A DNA stretch of 5,674 nucleotides from Planctomycetota bacterium (lineage in GTDB: Bacteria > Planctomycetota > Phycisphaerae > Phycisphaerales > UBA1924). The notes beneath the pieces are model-generated. The model was not told the DNA's origin and ran no database searches. It saw only the letters and a list, made by a program, of their open reading frames with translations. The stretch covers positions 1-5,674 of the forward strand of contig JAEYVB010000017.1 of the NCBI GenBank assembly GCA_023429345.1, given 5' to 3'. Below, in pieces: positions 1 to 5,674 of the stretch; the first letter of the stretch is position 1, and each line of letters opens with the position of its first letter. Both the position numbers and the translations under genes were made by a program.

Positions 1-1601
1 TCGGCGACAACGTCGGGGGCCAGGAGGGCGTGGGCGGCTCCGTGCTCGCCGATGAGCACAAGCTCGGGCCGAGCTTCGTCCCCGCCAACAAGATCGGCTC
101 GGGCGATATCGAGACCACCGTCATCAACCACCGCCTCGCCATTGGGTACACCGGCGCGGAGCGCGGCACGGGCAGCTCCCCCTGGCTCAGCGCCGGTCGC
201 CTGGAGGTCCTGGCCGTGATGTGCGACCTCTCGGGCGCGACCGCCTACGGCCGGCCCGGCATCGACAACGTGCTCGACAACGATCCCTCCGTGAACCCCT
301 CGGCCTACGTGATCGGGGGGCCCGCGATCTTCGCCACCATCGGGGATCCCCGGAATCAGAACGAGATCGGGGGCGATGCGGGCAACACCAACCCCCGCAT
401 GCCCAACCCCGCCGCGGCCGCCTACCTCAACAACATCACCCGTTCGGTGACCGCCTTCAACAGCATCCCCGGCGGCTCGGCCACGCTCTTCACCCCCGGC
501 GAGTTCCTGGCGACCACGACGCTTTTGATCGCGGCGACCGACGCCATCCAGGCCAAGCTCGAGCCGACCACCATGACGCCCAACCCCGACCTGAACCAGC
601 CGCTGCAGGACTTCCTCCGCGTCAACCACGCGCTGGCCAGCCCCGCGTTCGGCAGCTTCGGCTCCGTCACGCTCAACGGCAAGGTCCCGGCCCGCACGGT
701 CGGCGTCACGTACTCCGACAACGTCCCGAACGGTGCCAACTACATCGACCAGGCGGGCGGCATCGTCAGCTACGGCGACAACCTCACCGCCCGCAACCGA
801 ATCGCCGGCGATTTCAACGGCGACGGCGCGCGGAACCTGGACGATGCTACTGAAATGCTCAAGGCCTACCGCCAGCGTCAGGGCGGCCCGGCGTGGGCCC
901 CGCCCGCCGGCACGATCGCGGGCGCGGTCGCGACGGATGCGGTCATCGAGATCCTCGGCGACTTCGACGGCAACGGCAACTTCGATGCCGGAGACGTCCG
1001 CTACTGGGCCGACGGCCTCGCGATCGACCCCGCGACCGGCCGGCTCGACCGTAAGAAGGGGTTCGAGGCGATCGACAACGCGTGGGATGCCCTGACCGGG
1101 AACGGCAACTTCTTCGGGACCACGATCGCCGGGGGTGGGATGTACCAGCCCGGGTACGCGGCCGCGGATGTCGTCGGCTCCGGCGGGATCGCCCGCGGCT
1201 GGGCGCCCGTCGGCGCGGACGGCATCATCGACGCCGCCGATCTCGCCTACATCACGGGCCAGTTCACCGGCAACGCCTTCGTCACCGACGGCGCGGCTAA
1301 CTGGGACGATCTCGACGAGGCGGTGGGCTTCGACCTCTCCGCGGATGTCACCGGCGATCTCATCGTGGATCAGTCCGATGCCGCCGCGGTCCAGGCGATG
1401 ATCGGCGCCACATCCTGCTACGCCAACTGCGACGGCTCCACCACGCAGCCGGTCCTGAACGTCGCCGATTTCACATGCTTCCTGCAGCGCTTCGCCGCCG
1501 GCGAGAGCTACGCCAACTGCGACCAGAGCACGGCCCAGCCGACCCTCAACGTCGCCGATTTCACCTGCTTCCTGCAGACCTTCGCCGCGGGCTGCCGCTG
1601 A
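1..1601 (+). CDS. Secreted GC-type dockerin-anchored protein with EF-hand-like repeats (5' partial)
   Basis: The reading frame is open from base 3 to the TGA ending at 1601, so the true start and any signal peptide lie upstream. A GTG at 30 is only an internal candidate and is used here for numbering (523 residues). Residues 1-255 are a Gly/Asn/Thr-rich domain I cannot assign firmly. A GSGDIETTVINHRLAIGYTG stretch (23-42) is loosely reminiscent of phosphate-binding-type periplasmic proteins, which is a weak guess. Four EF-hand/dockerin-type loops follow: D261-N263-D265-N269-D272; D311-D313-N315-D319-D322; a degenerate D397-D401-D404; and D439-D443-D447-D450. The end has two 30-residue units (464-493 and 494-522), each with YANCD and LNVADFTCFLQ, finishing GCR. 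This matches the GC-type dockerin anchor of planctomycetes, so an extracellular or surface location is inferred. Calcium binding is predicted from the loops. The gene is followed by a strong terminator and faces elbB. The anchor is confident; the function of the N-terminal part is unknown. Confidence 0.85.
   Translation, partial: GDNVGGQEGVGGSVLADEHKLGPSFVPANKIGSGDIETTVINHRLAIGYTGAERGTGSSPWLSAGRLEVLAVMCDLSGATAYGRPGIDNVLDNDPSVNPSAYVIGGPAIFATIGDPRNQNEIGGDAGNTNPRMPNPAAAAYLNNITRSVTAFNSIPGGSATLFTPGEFLATTTLLIAATDAIQAKLEPTTMTPNPDLNQPLQDFLRVNHALASPAFGSFGSVTLNGKVPARTVGVTYSDNVPNGANYIDQAGGIVSYGDNLTARNRIAGDFNGDGARNLDDATEMLKAYRQRQGGPAWAPPAGTIAGAVATDAVIEILGDFDGNGNFDAGDVRYWADGLAIDPATGRLDRKKGFEAIDNAWDALTGNGNFFGTTIAGGGMYQPGYAAADVVGSGGIARGWAPVGADGIIDAADLAYITGQFTGNAFVTDGAANWDDLDEAVGFDLSADVTGDLIVDQSDAAAVQAMIGATSCYANCDGSTTQPVLNVADFTCFLQRFAAGESYANCDQSTAQPTLNVADFTCFLQTFAAGCR
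1419..1598 (+). repeat. Two tandem 90-bp units encoding the GC-type dockerin pair
   Basis: Units 1419-1508 and 1509-1598 are exactly in phase, 30 codons each. Both open with tacgccaactgcga. The second half, running from the Leu-Asn-Val codons to the Leu-Gln codons, is almost identical at DNA level, with an a/c difference before tgcttcctgcag. The linker between (GSTTQPV versus QSTAQPT) has diverged. Each unit carries the paired Cys residues (C467/C483 and C497/C513). C463 precedes the first unit and C522 closes the second. It is part of the coding region, not a mobile repeat. Confidence 0.9.
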
Positions 1602-1623
1602 CCAGAACATCGGAGACCAAGCC

Positions 1624-1658
1624 AGTGCCCCGGGGCCGATCCCCGGGGCACTTTCTTT
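1624..1658 (+). terminator. Rho-independent terminator after the dockerin gene
   Basis: A perfect 12-bp stem (agtgccccgggg at 1624-1635 with ccccggggcact at 1641-1652) closes a 5-nt loop (ccgat). It runs into tttcttt on the plus strand. It begins 22 bp after the stop at 1601, which fits termination of the plus-strand gene. On the minus strand the stem is not followed by a T tract (ggcttggtctcc). It could still impede transcripts arriving from elbB, but it is not a classical terminator in that direction. Confidence 0.9.
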
Positions 1659-1697
1659 CATGAGGCGGTGAGATCCCGGCGCAGGACGATGTGCATC

Positions 1698-2408
1698 TCA
1701 CGCGGTCTGCAACGCGGCCCGGCCGCTCCCCATCATCGCCATCATCCGCTCGATCATCTCGCCGATGCCCTGGTACACCTCCCAGGGGCTGGCCTCGCCG
1801 TACATGTAGGCGGGCGTTGTGCTCACGCGGTTAGCCTCATCGATCGCGGCCTCGGTGACCGCCTTGACGATGTTGGATGAGCCCCAGGCGCTGATGGCGC
1901 TGGCCGTGCCCTTGTCGTCGCCGATCGTGACATTCACGCCCGGGCCGCCGGCCTTCTTGCCCAGCACGCGGGCGCCGATGACGGGGGCGATGCAGCACAT
2001 CGCGATGGGCTTGCGGGCCGCATGGAAGCCATTCACCACGCGCTCGACCTCCGGGAGCACCGTGCAGTTCTCTCCATCTTTCGCGAAGGTGCAGAGGTTC
2101 TTGGCAGCGCCGAAGCCGCCGGGGAAGACCACCGCGTCGAAGTCGGCCTCGCGGAGCTGCGTGATCGGCCTGATGTCGCCGCGGGCGATACGGGCGGCCT
2201 CGACGAGCATGTTGCGGCTCTCCCCCTTCGCGGGCTCGCCCGTCAGGTGGTTGATGACATCCGCCTGCGGCTGGTCCGGGGCGAAGCATTGGTAACTCGC
2301 GCCGAGCCTCGCCAGGTGGATCAGGCAGCTCACCGACTCGTGGATCTCCGACCCATCCCCGCGGCCAGAGCCGGCGAGGACAACGGCGACAAGAGGTTGC
2401 TTGGGCAT
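1698..2408 (-). CDS. elbB: ElbB-like glyoxalase, DJ-1/PfpI superfamily
   Basis: 236 residues, close to the roughly 217 of E. coli ElbB. The match by eye is strong along the length: LAGSGRGDGSEIHESV (11-26), CFAPDQPQADVINHLTGE (41-58), AARIARGDIRPI (71-82), VVFPGGFGAAKNL (93-105), MCCIAPVIGARVL (137-149) and STTPAYM (196-202). Cys139 aligns with the conserved nucleophilic Cys of the family and Glu21 lies in the conserved DGSEIHE motif. Cys138 beside it is an extra Cys. E. coli ElbB has been reported to have glyoxalase III-type activity, converting glyoxal to glycolate without a cofactor, and was historically linked to isoprenoid biosynthesis. The physiological substrate here is unknown. No signal peptide is seen, so the protein is presumed cytosolic. 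An in-frame ATG at 2426 would add six residues, but the ATG at 2408 is chosen because a strong Shine-Dalgarno lies 6 nt before it. It lies downstream of uvrC on the same strand after a 198-bp gap and converges with the dockerin gene. Confidence 0.93.
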   Translation of the reverse strand: MPKQPLVAVVLAGSGRGDGSEIHESVSCLIHLARLGASYQCFAPDQPQADVINHLTGEPAKGESRNMLVEAARIARGDIRPITQLREADFDAVVFPGGFGAAKNLCTFAKDGENCTVLPEVERVVNGFHAARKPIAMCCIAPVIGARVLGKKAGGPGVNVTIGDDKGTASAISAWGSSNIVKAVTEAAIDEANRVSTTPAYMYGEASPWEVYQGIGEMIERMMAMMGSGRAALQTA

Positions 2409-2413
2409 GGCGT

Positions 2414-2422
2414 TCTCCTTCC
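2414..2422 (-). promoter_or_regulatory. Ribosome binding site of elbB
   Basis: The minus strand reads ggaaggaga here. The aaggag core (2415-2420) is 6 nt from the ATG at 2408. It overlaps the codons that would follow an alternative ATG at 2426, so it decides the start in favour of 2408. Confidence 0.85.
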
Positions 2423-2447
2423 GCATAACAGTGTACTTCCAGAAGTT

Positions 2448-2594
2448 GAACCGCGGATTACACCGCGGAGTGCGCAGAGCTCGCGGAGGAATGCGGTTCG
2501 GATCGGCACATGGATCGGCGGTTCAGGCGAGCAGCAAAGCTTCTTCCCCATGTCCCCACTCCGCGCTTTTCCGCGTTCTCCGCGGTGAACCCGC
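2448..2594. repeat. Degenerate phased CGCGGAG repeat in two facing arms, elbB-uvrC intergenic region
   Basis: This fills most of the 198 bp between elbB and uvrC. On the plus strand CGCGGA-type words start at 2452, 2464, 2474 (as CGCAGA) and 2482. On the minus strand they start at 2584, 2575 and 2565, so spacing is 8-12 bp, near one helical turn. The arms face each other: CACCGCGGAG at 2461-2470 is a perfect 10-bp inverted repeat of 2578-2587. The centre holds short direct repeats (ggatcgg at 2500 and 2512; gcggttc at 2493 and 2518). All frames across it look non-coding. It resembles degenerate intergenic repeats such as accgcggagaacgcggag that I recall from other bacterial genomes, but I cannot verify this. 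Its role is unknown; it forms part of the elbB leader and the uvrC 3' region. Confidence 0.6.
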
Positions 2595-2606
2595 TCCGAG
2601 TCAACG

Positions 2607-4118
2607 TTACTCCTCCTCCAGCGTCTTCTTCCTCCGCAAAATATGGTGGTAGTGCTGCGCGAACCGGTGCGCCTCATCCCGGATCGCCTGGCAGAGCCGC
2701 AGCCCCGCGTTGTCGCGGCCCAGCCGGATGGGCTCCGCCCGGTCCTGCACGTAGATCAGCTCCTCCTTCTTCGCCAGGCTGATCACCATCGGCGGCTTCA
2801 CCCCCAGCGACTCGAACGCCTCGAGCGCCGCGTGGAGCTGCCCCAGCCCGCCGTCGATCAGGATCACGTCCGGGTACAGCTCGTGCCCCGCGCCGGCCTC
2901 GCGGTAACGCCGGCTGACCACCTCCCGGATACTCGAGTAATCGTCGTTCCCGCCGTCCACGCTCTTGATCCGGAAGCGGCGGTACTCGTTCTTCAGGGGC
3001 CGCCCGTCCACGAACGTCACCTTGCTCCCCACCGTCTCACCCCCTTGCAGGTGCGCGATGTCGATCGCCTCCAGGCAGCGGATCGGCGACTCCATCCCCA
3101 GCGTCTTCTGCAGGCTGCGCAGGCCCTTTTTCGGGTCGAGGTACGCCGCCTCCGTCTCCGGCTGCCACCCCATCTCCCGGGTCCCGCGCTCGTCGAGCTT
3201 CTCGATGGCCTTGATCTGGTCCCGGAGCGTCGCGGCCTTCTCGAACCGCAGCCCGGCCGCGGCCCGCTCCATCTCTTCGCGCATCTCCCGCAGCATCACC
3301 GACCGCTTGGAGTCGAGGAACCGAACGAACCGGTCCACATCCTCCCGGTAGGCGTCACGCCCGATCTTGGCCGCGCACGGGGCGGTGCACTGCCCGATGG
3401 AGTACAGCAGGCACGGCCGGAAGTACTTCAGCTTCTCGTCGCCGTCGACGATGTCGATCGAGCAGGTCCGGAACTTGAAGACCCGCTGCAGCAGCTGCAC
3501 CGCCTCGCGGAGCGCCCCGACGGCAGTGAAGGGCCCGAAGATCTTCGCCCCGCGCAGGTCCGGGTCCGACGGGTTCCGTGTCACAAACACGCGCGGGAAA
3601 TCCTCCCGCATCGTGATCGCCAGGTACGGGAAGGTCTTGTCGTCCACGAGCCGCACGTTGAAGCGCGGCTTGAGGTCCTTGATCAGTCGGTTCTCGACGA
3701 GCAGGGCCTCCCACTCGCCCTCGCACTGGATCACCTCAAAGTCTTCGACCGAAGCCAGCATGGGCTGCTTCTTGAACCCCAGGTCCGTGGACGGGACGAA
3801 GTAGGAGGACACCCGGTCCGGCAGGTTCGCCGCCTTCCCCACGTAGATCACGCGCCCCTGCCCGTCCTTCATCAGGTAGACGCCCGGCACCTTCGAGAGC
3901 ATCCGAGACTTCTCGAGCAGCCGGTCCAGCCTCTCTCGCAGACCGCCCTCGTCGGGCACCATGAACGATTCGTCCCTATCGGCCGGATCGCTCAGATCCC
4001 CCGCCCGCCCCCCCGCCCGCCCTCCCGCCGCCGAGTCGTCCGGGTCGGCATCGCGCAGCACATCACCCGGCCCCATGGGCGAACCATCCCGGGTGAGTTC
4101 CACGCGATCATCGCTCAC
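2607..4118 (-). CDS. uvrC: UvrABC excinuclease subunit C, lacking the C-terminal HhH domain
   Basis: UvrC makes the two incisions flanking a bulky DNA lesion after UvrA/UvrB damage recognition. Numbered from the GTG at 4118 (503 residues): the GIY-YIG nuclease spans about 77-155, with GVY 79-81, YVG 92-94, Arg102 and Glu142. A four-Cys set (C219, C236, C244, C248) matches the iron-sulfur cluster ligands described for E. coli UvrC. The UvrB-binding UVR helix is about 275-310. The RNase-H-like nuclease keeps its triad as D353 (AIDIAH), D422 (ILIDGG) and H484 (DEAHRFA), with the usual DDYSSIREVVSRRY between. The protein stops 19 residues after H484, whereas E. coli UvrC continues about 70 more with a tandem helix-hairpin-helix. 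The start is uncertain. The GTG is the first possible, because an in-frame TGA lies at 4125-4127, but it has no visible Shine-Dalgarno and adds a low-complexity Asp/Gly/Arg-rich stretch. An ATG at 3962 (residue 53) with aggga 10 nt upstream gives a more usual N-terminus. It lies 42 bp after the S9 peptidase, possibly in one transcript. Confidence 0.95.
   Translation of the reverse strand: MSDDRVELTRDGSPMGPGDVLRDADPDDSAAGGRAGGRAGDLSDPADRDESFMVPDEGGLRERLDRLLEKSRMLSKVPGVYLMKDGQGRVIYVGKAANLPDRVSSYFVPSTDLGFKKQPMLASVEDFEVIQCEGEWEALLVENRLIKDLKPRFNVRLVDDKTFPYLAITMREDFPRVFVTRNPSDPDLRGAKIFGPFTAVGALREAVQLLQRVFKFRTCSIDIVDGDEKLKYFRPCLLYSIGQCTAPCAAKIGRDAYREDVDRFVRFLDSKRSVMLREMREEMERAAAGLRFEKAATLRDQIKAIEKLDERGTREMGWQPETEAAYLDPKKGLRSLQKTLGMESPIRCLEAIDIAHLQGGETVGSKVTFVDGRPLKNEYRRFRIKSVDGGNDDYSSIREVVSRRYREAGAGHELYPDVILIDGGLGQLHAALEAFESLGVKPPMVISLAKKEELIYVQDRAEPIRLGRDNAGLRLCQAIRDEAHRFAQHYHHILRRKKTLEEE
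3998..4026 (-). other. G-quadruplex-prone tract near the uvrC start
   Basis: The plus strand has six C runs of 5, 3, 7, 3, 3 and 3 bases separated by single bases, so the uvrC sense strand and mRNA carry six G runs with 1-nt loops. Single-nucleotide loops favour a very stable quadruplex. If uvrC starts at 3962 the tract is in the leader, starting 35 bases upstream of the ATG. If it starts at 4118 the tract encodes a Gly/Arg-rich low-complexity stretch (about residues 31-41). Fold formation and any regulatory effect are inference. Confidence 0.6.
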
Positions 4119-4128
4119 GAGCGATCAT
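4107..4128. other. Inverted repeat overlapping the upstream uvrC GTG start
   Basis: Arms 4107-4116 (atcatcgctc) and 4119-4128 (gagcgatcat) pair over 10 bp with one mismatch around a 2-base centre, with a perfect 7-bp core. The candidate GTG of uvrC (4118-4116) starts in the centre. There is no T tract on either side, so it is not a typical terminator for the S9 peptidase gene that ends at 4161. It could be an operator-like palindrome or an mRNA hairpin hiding the GTG. Its length is modest and its function is unproven. Confidence 0.35.
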
Positions 4129-4160
4129 AGGAAAACGCTGTTGTGCAGGGCGGGCCCCGG

Positions 4161-5674
4161 CTACTTCAGACCCGGCACCTGCTCAGCACCCACGCGCACC
4201 TCCGCGGACGACGCCTCCAGCGCACCGTCGAGCGGCTCGTACCGCCCCCCGAGGTGCTCCGCGAGGAACGCCTCCGCGATCCCGAAGAACGCCAGCCGGT
4301 TCTCCGGCCGCGCAAAGCCGTGCCCCTCATCGGGGAAGAGCACGTACGTCACCGGGATCGACCGCTCCCGCATCGCCCGCACGATCTGGTCCGATTCGGA
4401 CTGCTTCAACCGCGGGTCGTTGGCCCCCTGCCCGATCAGCAGCGGCCGGCGGATGCGGTCGACAAAGTTCAGCGGCGACCGCGACTCCAGCAGCTTCCGC
4501 CCCTCCTCGGTCATCACATCGCCCACCCGCGTCCGCCACAGCACGAGCGCCGGCTTCCAGTACTCGGGGATCGTCTCCATCAGCGTGACCAGGTTCGAGG
4601 GCCCCACGATGTCGACCGCGCACGCGAACGTCTCCGGGGTGAACGTCAGCCCGACCAGCGCCGCGTACCCGCCGTACGACCCCCCGAAGATCGCGACCCG
4701 CCCGGGGTCGGCGATTCTTTCCGCCACCGCCCACTCGACGGCGTCGATCAGGTCGTCGTGCATCTTGCCACCCCATTCCATCCGGGCGGCGTTAAGGAAC
4801 GCCTTCCCGAACCCCGTCGACCCACGGAAGTTCACGCTCAGGACCGCGTACCCCCGGTTCGCCAGCAACTGGTGCATCGCGTTCAGGCCCCACTCATCCC
4901 GCGCCCACGGGCCCCCGTGCACCAGCAGCACCATCGGCAGCGGACCCGCCGGGCGCTCCGCCCCCTTGGCCGCGGCCGGCAGCGGCAGCGTGAGGTAGCT
5001 CACCAACTCCAGGCCATCGCGCGATCGGATCGTGACCGGGCGCATCGGCGCCAGCGGTAGCGAGGCCAGCGCTTCGCGGTCCGCAAACAGGTACTTCGGG
5101 TCCCCCCCCTCCACCCCGCGACGGTACAGGTAGTACTTCCCCGGCCCGTCGTCGTTCCGCACCAGCACGAGCCACACCCGGTCATCGTCCGAGCGGGAGA
5201 CCACATCAAAGACGCCGTCCTCGCCGAGCCCGGCGAGTTCTTCCAGGTCCGCCGCGATGCCCTCATCCAGCGCCCGCCACTCGGGCTTCAGCCGCCCGAA
5301 GGAAACCGCCTGCACCTCCCTCGATGTCGGATGGATGAGCACATCCCCGAGGTCCGCCCCCGCATCCTCGGCCAGCAGCGTCCGTTCGCCGGTTGCGAGA
5401 TTGACCGCAAAGAGGGCGGCCGTATCGCGGCCGCGCGACTCCTGCATGTACATAGTTCCGTTGTCGGCGGTGAACCCGATCGGCCACGTCGTCAGGGCGT
5501 CCTCGAAAGGGAAAACCTCCGACGTGCGCCATTCCGCGCCACGCGCGCCGGGCGGCGCCAGCAGCGCCTGCCCGCCGTCGTCGGTCATCGCGAGCGCGTA
5601 GCGGACCAGGAGATCGTTGTCAACGATCCATTCCAGCACCCCCTCCGGGCAGCGCTCGACGAACTGAACAGTCC
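4161..5674 (-). CDS. S9-family peptidase, prolyl oligopeptidase / acylaminoacyl-peptidase-like (5' partial)
   Basis: A serine peptidase of the prolyl-oligopeptidase family: a beta-propeller followed by an alpha/beta hydrolase domain that cleaves short peptides. The frame stays open to the right edge, reading TVQFVERCPEG before the GTG at 5639, so the start lies outside the window; that GTG is used only for numbering (492 residues). Residues 1-200 look like the last propeller blades, for example ALFAVNLATGERTLL (76-90). The hydrolase domain spans about 205-465: HGGPW at 241-245 (oxyanion-hole region), nucleophile Ser321 in GGSYGGY, Asp408 in GANDPR and His440 in EGHGF, so the triad is complete. 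RSPLNFVDRIRRPLLIGQG (387-405) is typical of the family. Propeller blades and any signal peptide are missing from view, so location and exact specificity cannot be told. The C-terminal 25 residues form an Ala/Glu-rich tail. The stop at 4161 is 42 bp before the earliest uvrC start on the same strand. Confidence 0.93.
   Translation of the reverse strand, partial: TVQFVERCPEGVLEWIVDNDLLVRYALAMTDDGGQALLAPPGARGAEWRTSEVFPFEDALTTWPIGFTADNGTMYMQESRGRDTAALFAVNLATGERTLLAEDAGADLGDVLIHPTSREVQAVSFGRLKPEWRALDEGIAADLEELAGLGEDGVFDVVSRSDDDRVWLVLVRNDDGPGKYYLYRRGVEGGDPKYLFADREALASLPLAPMRPVTIRSRDGLELVSYLTLPLPAAAKGAERPAGPLPMVLLVHGGPWARDEWGLNAMHQLLANRGYAVLSVNFRGSTGFGKAFLNAARMEWGGKMHDDLIDAVEWAVAERIADPGRVAIFGGSYGGYAALVGLTFTPETFACAVDIVGPSNLVTLMETIPEYWKPALVLWRTRVGDVMTEEGRKLLESRSPLNFVDRIRRPLLIGQGANDPRLKQSESDQIVRAMRERSIPVTYVLFPDEGHGFARPENRLAFFGIAEAFLAEHLGGRYEPLDGALEASSAEVRVGAEQVPGLK

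Noticed and set aside
1668..1701. Inverted repeat gtgagat / atctcac with a 20-base loop at the elbB stop, as a minus-strand terminator
   Set aside because: Only 7 bp, long loop and no T tract; likely chance.
2423..2450. Possible -10-like tgttat or tacact upstream of elbB
   Set aside because: No -35 partner at proper spacing, and promoter consensus in this group is not known to me; too weak to annotate.
2330..2677. Minus-strand open frame spanning the uvrC end and the intergenic repeat, considered as a frameshifted HhH domain of UvrC
   Set aside because: Its translation shows no helix-hairpin-helix motif and reads through the CGCGGAG repeat; the UvrC stop looks genuine.
3963..4118. Treating 3962 as the definite uvrC start
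   Set aside because: It fits the family length better, but the aggga site is 10 nt away and weak and the upstream frame is open with coding-like composition, so it is kept as an alternative only.
2643..4130. Long open frame of 495 codons on the plus strand opposite uvrC
   Set aside because: It is the antisense shadow of a well-supported UvrC. The translation is Arg/Leu/Pro/His-rich with no recognisable motif, as expected in high-GC DNA.
3961..5060. Overlapping plus-strand open frames opposite the S9 peptidase and uvrC
   Set aside because: Ser/Arg/Pro-rich low-complexity translations opposite a gene with a complete catalytic triad; no independent support.

Overview
The window looks like a high-GC planctomycete chromosome, most likely from Phycisphaerae or Phycisphaerales. 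The strongest clue is the end of the first protein: two tandem Y-A-N-C-D...LNVADFTCFLQ.FAAG units finishing in Gly-Cys-Arg. This is the 'GC-type dockerin' anchor that I associate with secreted proteins of that group. The assignment rests on recognition by eye, not on a search.

Layout: (1) positions 1-1601, plus strand, hold the 3' part of a gene for a large secreted protein. It has an unassigned, possibly substrate-binding-like, N-terminal region, then four EF-hand/dockerin-type calcium loops, then the GC-type dockerin pair. (2) Positions 1624-1658 hold a strong intrinsic terminator with a perfect 12-bp stem. (3) The rest of the window reads on the minus strand and converges on that terminator. 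In transcription order it carries an S9-family (prolyl-oligopeptidase-like) peptidase that runs off the right edge, then uvrC, then elbB (DJ-1/PfpI-superfamily glyoxalase) with a very clear ribosome binding site. (4) The only sizeable gap between minus-strand genes (2409-2606) contains a degenerate, roughly helically phased CGCGGAG repeat arranged as two facing arms.

The peptidase and uvrC are 42 bp apart if uvrC starts at its most upstream GTG, so they may be co-transcribed. That GTG sits in the loop of an inverted repeat. A second plausible start lies 156 bp further in. Between the two starts is a G-rich tract on the sense strand able to form a G-quadruplex. UvrC keeps both catalytic centres and the four-cysteine cluster but ends just after its RNase-H-like domain, so it lacks the usual C-terminal helix-hairpin-helix domain.

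I see no CRISPR array, tRNA, rRNA, insertion sequence or phage gene, and no clear new multi-gene system. The points most worth a second look are the phased intergenic repeat, the G-quadruplex-prone uvrC leader, the short UvrC and the mixed architecture of the dockerin protein.
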